This document shows positions 61,978 to 64,000 of a stretch of DNA of 64,000 nt, piece after piece. Numbering within the stretch: the first letter of the stretch is position 1; the number at the start of each line of letters is the position of its first letter. A program made the translations under genes and the position numbers. The stretch is from positions 248,001 to 312,000 of the forward strand of contig NZ_MPCX01000002.1 of assembly GCF_001874145.1 (NCBI RefSeq), read 5' to 3'. Origin of the DNA: Lacinutrix sp. MedPE-SW (GTDB lineage: Bacteria; Bacteroidota; Bacteroidia; Flavobacteriales; Flavobacteriaceae). The notes under the pieces were generated by a model. It did not search any database, had not been told where the DNA came from, and was given only the letters and a program-made list of their open reading frames with translations.

Positions 61978-63522
61978 ATGGCAAATCAAGACGATCAATT
62001 TAAAAAAGTAATCTCTCACGCAAAAGAATACGGTTACGTATTTCAAAGCAGTGAAATTTACGACGGCCTAAGTGCTGTTTACGATTACGCACAAAACGGA
62101 GTAGAGTTAAAAAAGAACATTCGCGACTATTGGTGGAAAGCCATGGTACAAATGCATGATAATATTGTTGGTATAGATGCAGCAATATTTATGCATCCAA
62201 CCACATGGAAAGCCTCTGGTCACGTAGATGCCTTTAGCGATCCATTAATAGATAATAAAGACTCTAAAAAACGTTACAGAGCAGATGTTTTAGTAGAAGA
62301 TTATTGCCTTAAAATTGAAAACAAAATAGAAAAGGAAGTAAAAAAAGCAAGCAAACGCTTTGGCGACGCCTTTAATAAAGAAGAGTTTTTAAGCACTAAT
62401 CCACGTGTTTTAGGATACCAAGAAAAAATAGATAGCATATTATCCCGTTTAGGAAAATCTTTAGAAAAAGAAGATTTAGCAGATGTTAAGTTGCTAATTG
62501 AAGAATTAGAAATTAATTGCCCAGTTAGCGGTAGTAGAAACTGGACAGATGTTAAGCAATTTAATTTAATGTTTGGTACTAAACTTGGAGCCAGCGCAGA
62601 AAGTGCAATGGATTTGTATTTAAGACCAGAAACAGCACAAGGTATTTTTGTAAACTTTTTAAACGTACAAAAAACTGGGCGCATGAAAATTCCTTTTGGT
62701 ATTGCACAAACAGGAAAAGCCTTTAGAAACGAAATTGTAGCAAGACAATTTATTTTTAGAATGCGTGAGTTTGAGCAAATGGAAATGCAATTTTTTATAA
62801 AACCAGGAACTCAAGGCGAATGGTATGAGCACTGGAAAGAAACCAGAATGAAATGGCATTTATCTCTTGGTATGGGAGCAGAAAACTACCGTTTTCATGA
62901 CCATGAAAAATTAGCACACTATGCAGATGCCGCAGCAGATATTGAGTTTAAATTTCCGTTTGGCTTTAAAGAATTAGAAGGTATTCACTCACGAACAGAT
63001 TTCGATTTAAAAGCTCACGAAGAACACTCTGGGAAAAAATTACAATATTTCGATCACGAAGATAATGCAAGTTATACACCGTACGTTTTAGAAACATCTA
63101 TAGGTTTAGACCGTATGTTTTTAGCAGTATTCTCTAACGCTTTAGTAGAAGAAGAATTAGAAAATAATACAACCAGAACTGTTTTAAAATTACCAGCAGT
63201 ATTAGCACCATTTAAAGCAGCTATTTTACCATTAGTAAAAAAGGATGGATTGCCAGATGTGGCTAAAAAAATAGTTGAAGATTTAAAATGGGACTTTAAT
63301 GTTACTTACGACGAGAAAGATGCCGTAGGAAGACGTTACAGAAGGCAAGATGCCAACGGAACACCGTTTTGTATTACTGTAGATCACGATACTTTAGAAG
63401 ACAATACTGTAACCATAAGACATAGAGACACAATGGAACAATCTCGTGTTAAAATTGAAGATTTAAAAAGTATTATTAAAAAAGAAGTTGACGTTAAAAC
63501 GTGGTTAATGAAAATGAAGTAA
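61978..63522 (+). CDS. glyS: glycyl-tRNA synthetase (alpha2 type)
   Basis: 514 residues from the ATG at 61978 (MANQDDQFKKVISHAK). The frame runs upstream to 61951, but that is inside the terminator stem. It is the dimeric, eukaryote/archaeal-like class II enzyme rather than the alpha2beta2 type. It has FQSSEIYDGLSAVYDY and WWKAMVQMHDNIVGIDA at the N-terminus, the motif 2 region FRNEIVARQFIFRMREFEQ, ETAQGIFVNF, the GIHSRTDFDL region and motif 3 ETSIGLDRMF. The C-terminal anticodon domain starts near LAPFKAAILPLVKKDG. It charges tRNA-Gly. The symbol is used in the functional sense. Confidence 0.95.
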   Translation: MANQDDQFKKVISHAKEYGYVFQSSEIYDGLSAVYDYAQNGVELKKNIRDYWWKAMVQMHDNIVGIDAAIFMHPTTWKASGHVDAFSDPLIDNKDSKKRYRADVLVEDYCLKIENKIEKEVKKASKRFGDAFNKEEFLSTNPRVLGYQEKIDSILSRLGKSLEKEDLADVKLLIEELEINCPVSGSRNWTDVKQFNLMFGTKLGASAESAMDLYLRPETAQGIFVNFLNVQKTGRMKIPFGIAQTGKAFRNEIVARQFIFRMREFEQMEMQFFIKPGTQGEWYEHWKETRMKWHLSLGMGAENYRFHDHEKLAHYADAAADIEFKFPFGFKELEGIHSRTDFDLKAHEEHSGKKLQYFDHEDNASYTPYVLETSIGLDRMFLAVFSNALVEEELENNTTRTVLKLPAVLAPFKAAILPLVKKDGLPDVAKKIVEDLKWDFNVTYDEKDAVGRRYRRQDANGTPFCITVDHDTLEDNTVTIRHRDTMEQSRVKIEDLKSIIKKEVDVKTWLMKMK

Positions 63523-63570
63523 TAAATTCCTGCGTAGGTAGGAAATCTAAGATTCAGCATAGCTAATCTC

Positions 63571-63614
63571 AAAAAAAGAACTCTCAAACATATATCTGTT
63601 TGGGAGTTTTTTTT
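63571..63614. terminator. bidirectional intrinsic terminator after glyS
   Basis: AACTCTCAAAC (63579-63589) pairs with GTTTGGGAGTT (63598-63608) with one G-T pair, and flanking A and T runs; it is between convergent genes. Confidence 0.85.
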
Positions 63615-63618
63615 AGCT

Positions 63619-64000
63619 CTAAAAATAAGCCTTCAATTGTACAGTACCAGTATGTATGGTATTACTAGTTTCGGTTTTACGTCCAAAATAATTAAGATTT
63701 AAATCTAGATACTTTGTTATTTTTTGTTGTGCAAGTAAAGTCCAAGTTAGGTTTTTACCAGGTTGTAAACCTTCTAGCATTTGGTAGCCAACAGGTGAGT
63801 TAGCGTTACCTTCAAACGTATTAGAAAACACATTAAATTCTCCAGAGATTGCAGATTTTACATTGGCGTTTATAGAAAAAGATAACCCATATTTTTGTTG
63901 CTCCAAAGTTTCTAATCCACCAATAGTATTTGCTTTGTTACTGTATTGGTAGAACACATCAAATCTAATTTTATCGTTTAGTAAATATGAGAGTTTTGGG
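63619..64000 (-). CDS. C-terminus of a probable outer-membrane beta-barrel protein (partial)
   Basis: The minus-strand frame is open from the right window edge to a TAG at 63619-63621, giving about 126 visible residues; the start is outside. The sequence alternates polar and aromatic residues (LSYLLNDKIRFDVFYQYS, YGLSFSINANVKSAISGEFNVF, LTWTLLAQQKITKYLDLNLNYFGRK) and ends in VQLKAYF. The C-terminal aromatic residue and strand spacing fit an outer-membrane barrel. Which family it is cannot be told from this part. The GTG at 63957 is internal and not a start. Confidence 0.72.
   Translation of the reverse strand, partial: PKLSYLLNDKIRFDVFYQYSNKANTIGGLETLEQQKYGLSFSINANVKSAISGEFNVFSNTFEGNANSPVGYQMLEGLQPGKNLTWTLLAQQKITKYLDLNLNYFGRKTETSNTIHTGTVQLKAYF

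Noticed and set aside
1-64000. CRISPR arrays, tRNA and rRNA genes
   Set aside because: No regularly spaced repeats, no clover-leaf sequence and no rRNA-like stretch was found in the gaps between genes; a structural scan would be needed to exclude small RNAs.

Overview
The window is A+T-rich chromosomal DNA from a member of the Bacteroidetes, most likely a marine Flavobacteriaceae. The evidence is the type IX secretion sorting domains (two proteins end in them), many lipoproteins with acidic residues right after the lipobox Cys, promoter boxes of the TTTG-N20-TAnnTTTG / TAnnTTTG type instead of E. coli -35/-10 boxes, the flavobacterial suf gene order with DUF2480 and DUF3078 genes, and families such as M13, S46 and DUF2891. 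No rRNA, tRNA, CRISPR array, transposase or prophage was seen. Gene density is high and strand use is mixed.

Layout. 1-1516: 5' part of an NAD-dependent epimerase, then two overlapping lipoprotein genes. 1597-7897: a large secreted BNR-repeat protein with a T9SS tail, an M13 metallopeptidase lipoprotein and a two-CBS protein. 7899-10636 (minus): GNAT acetyltransferase, Zn-ribbon protein, DUF2891 and a GIDE-domain membrane protein, probably one unit. 10837-15964: a short Ssb, an EEP-family phosphatase/nuclease, HflX and a class A penicillin-binding protein. 15983-28699 (minus): a long SUF iron-sulfur assembly locus, in transcription order sufA-like, sufB, a lipoprotein, sufC, sufD, terminator, an unknown exported protein, sufS, META protein, sufE, DUF59 protein, ABC exporter, DUF2480, DUF3078.

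28829-35117 (minus) is the most interesting block. It is a very tight five-gene cluster encoding two paralogous choice-of-anchor-B (LVIVD-like propeller) proteins, a seven-repeat propeller lipoprotein, an MbnP-family lipoprotein and a di-haem cytochrome c peroxidase/MauG-like lipoprotein. All five carry export signals. The last two match the MbnP/MbnH pair known from copper-related loci, so the block is a candidate surface metal (copper) or redox system with an unusual propeller partner set.

35294-42579: thiL, a small Cys-rich protein, an alpha/beta hydrolase, a BrnQ transporter with an AraC regulator behind it, a small operon with an AhpD/CMD-like protein and a cupredoxin-like protein lacking copper ligands, and aspartate kinase. 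42716-51579: aminopeptidase P, a second secreted BNR protein, a lipoprotein and the sdhCAB operon behind a textbook Bacteroidetes promoter. 51680-64000: a membrane-associated MutS-like ATPase, an S46 peptidase predicted to be DPP11-like, a methionine-type aminotransferase with a coiled-coil protein and an omega-amidase-like nitrilase, a Big_5-type lipoprotein, a ComF phosphoribosyltransferase, a tandem pair of related membrane-anchored proteins, glycyl-tRNA synthetase and the C-terminus of a probable outer-membrane protein.

Two copies of an intergenic structured repeat (13505-13592 and 39628-39732) carry compensatory changes in their outer stem. Strong, often bidirectional intrinsic terminators separate many of the units.
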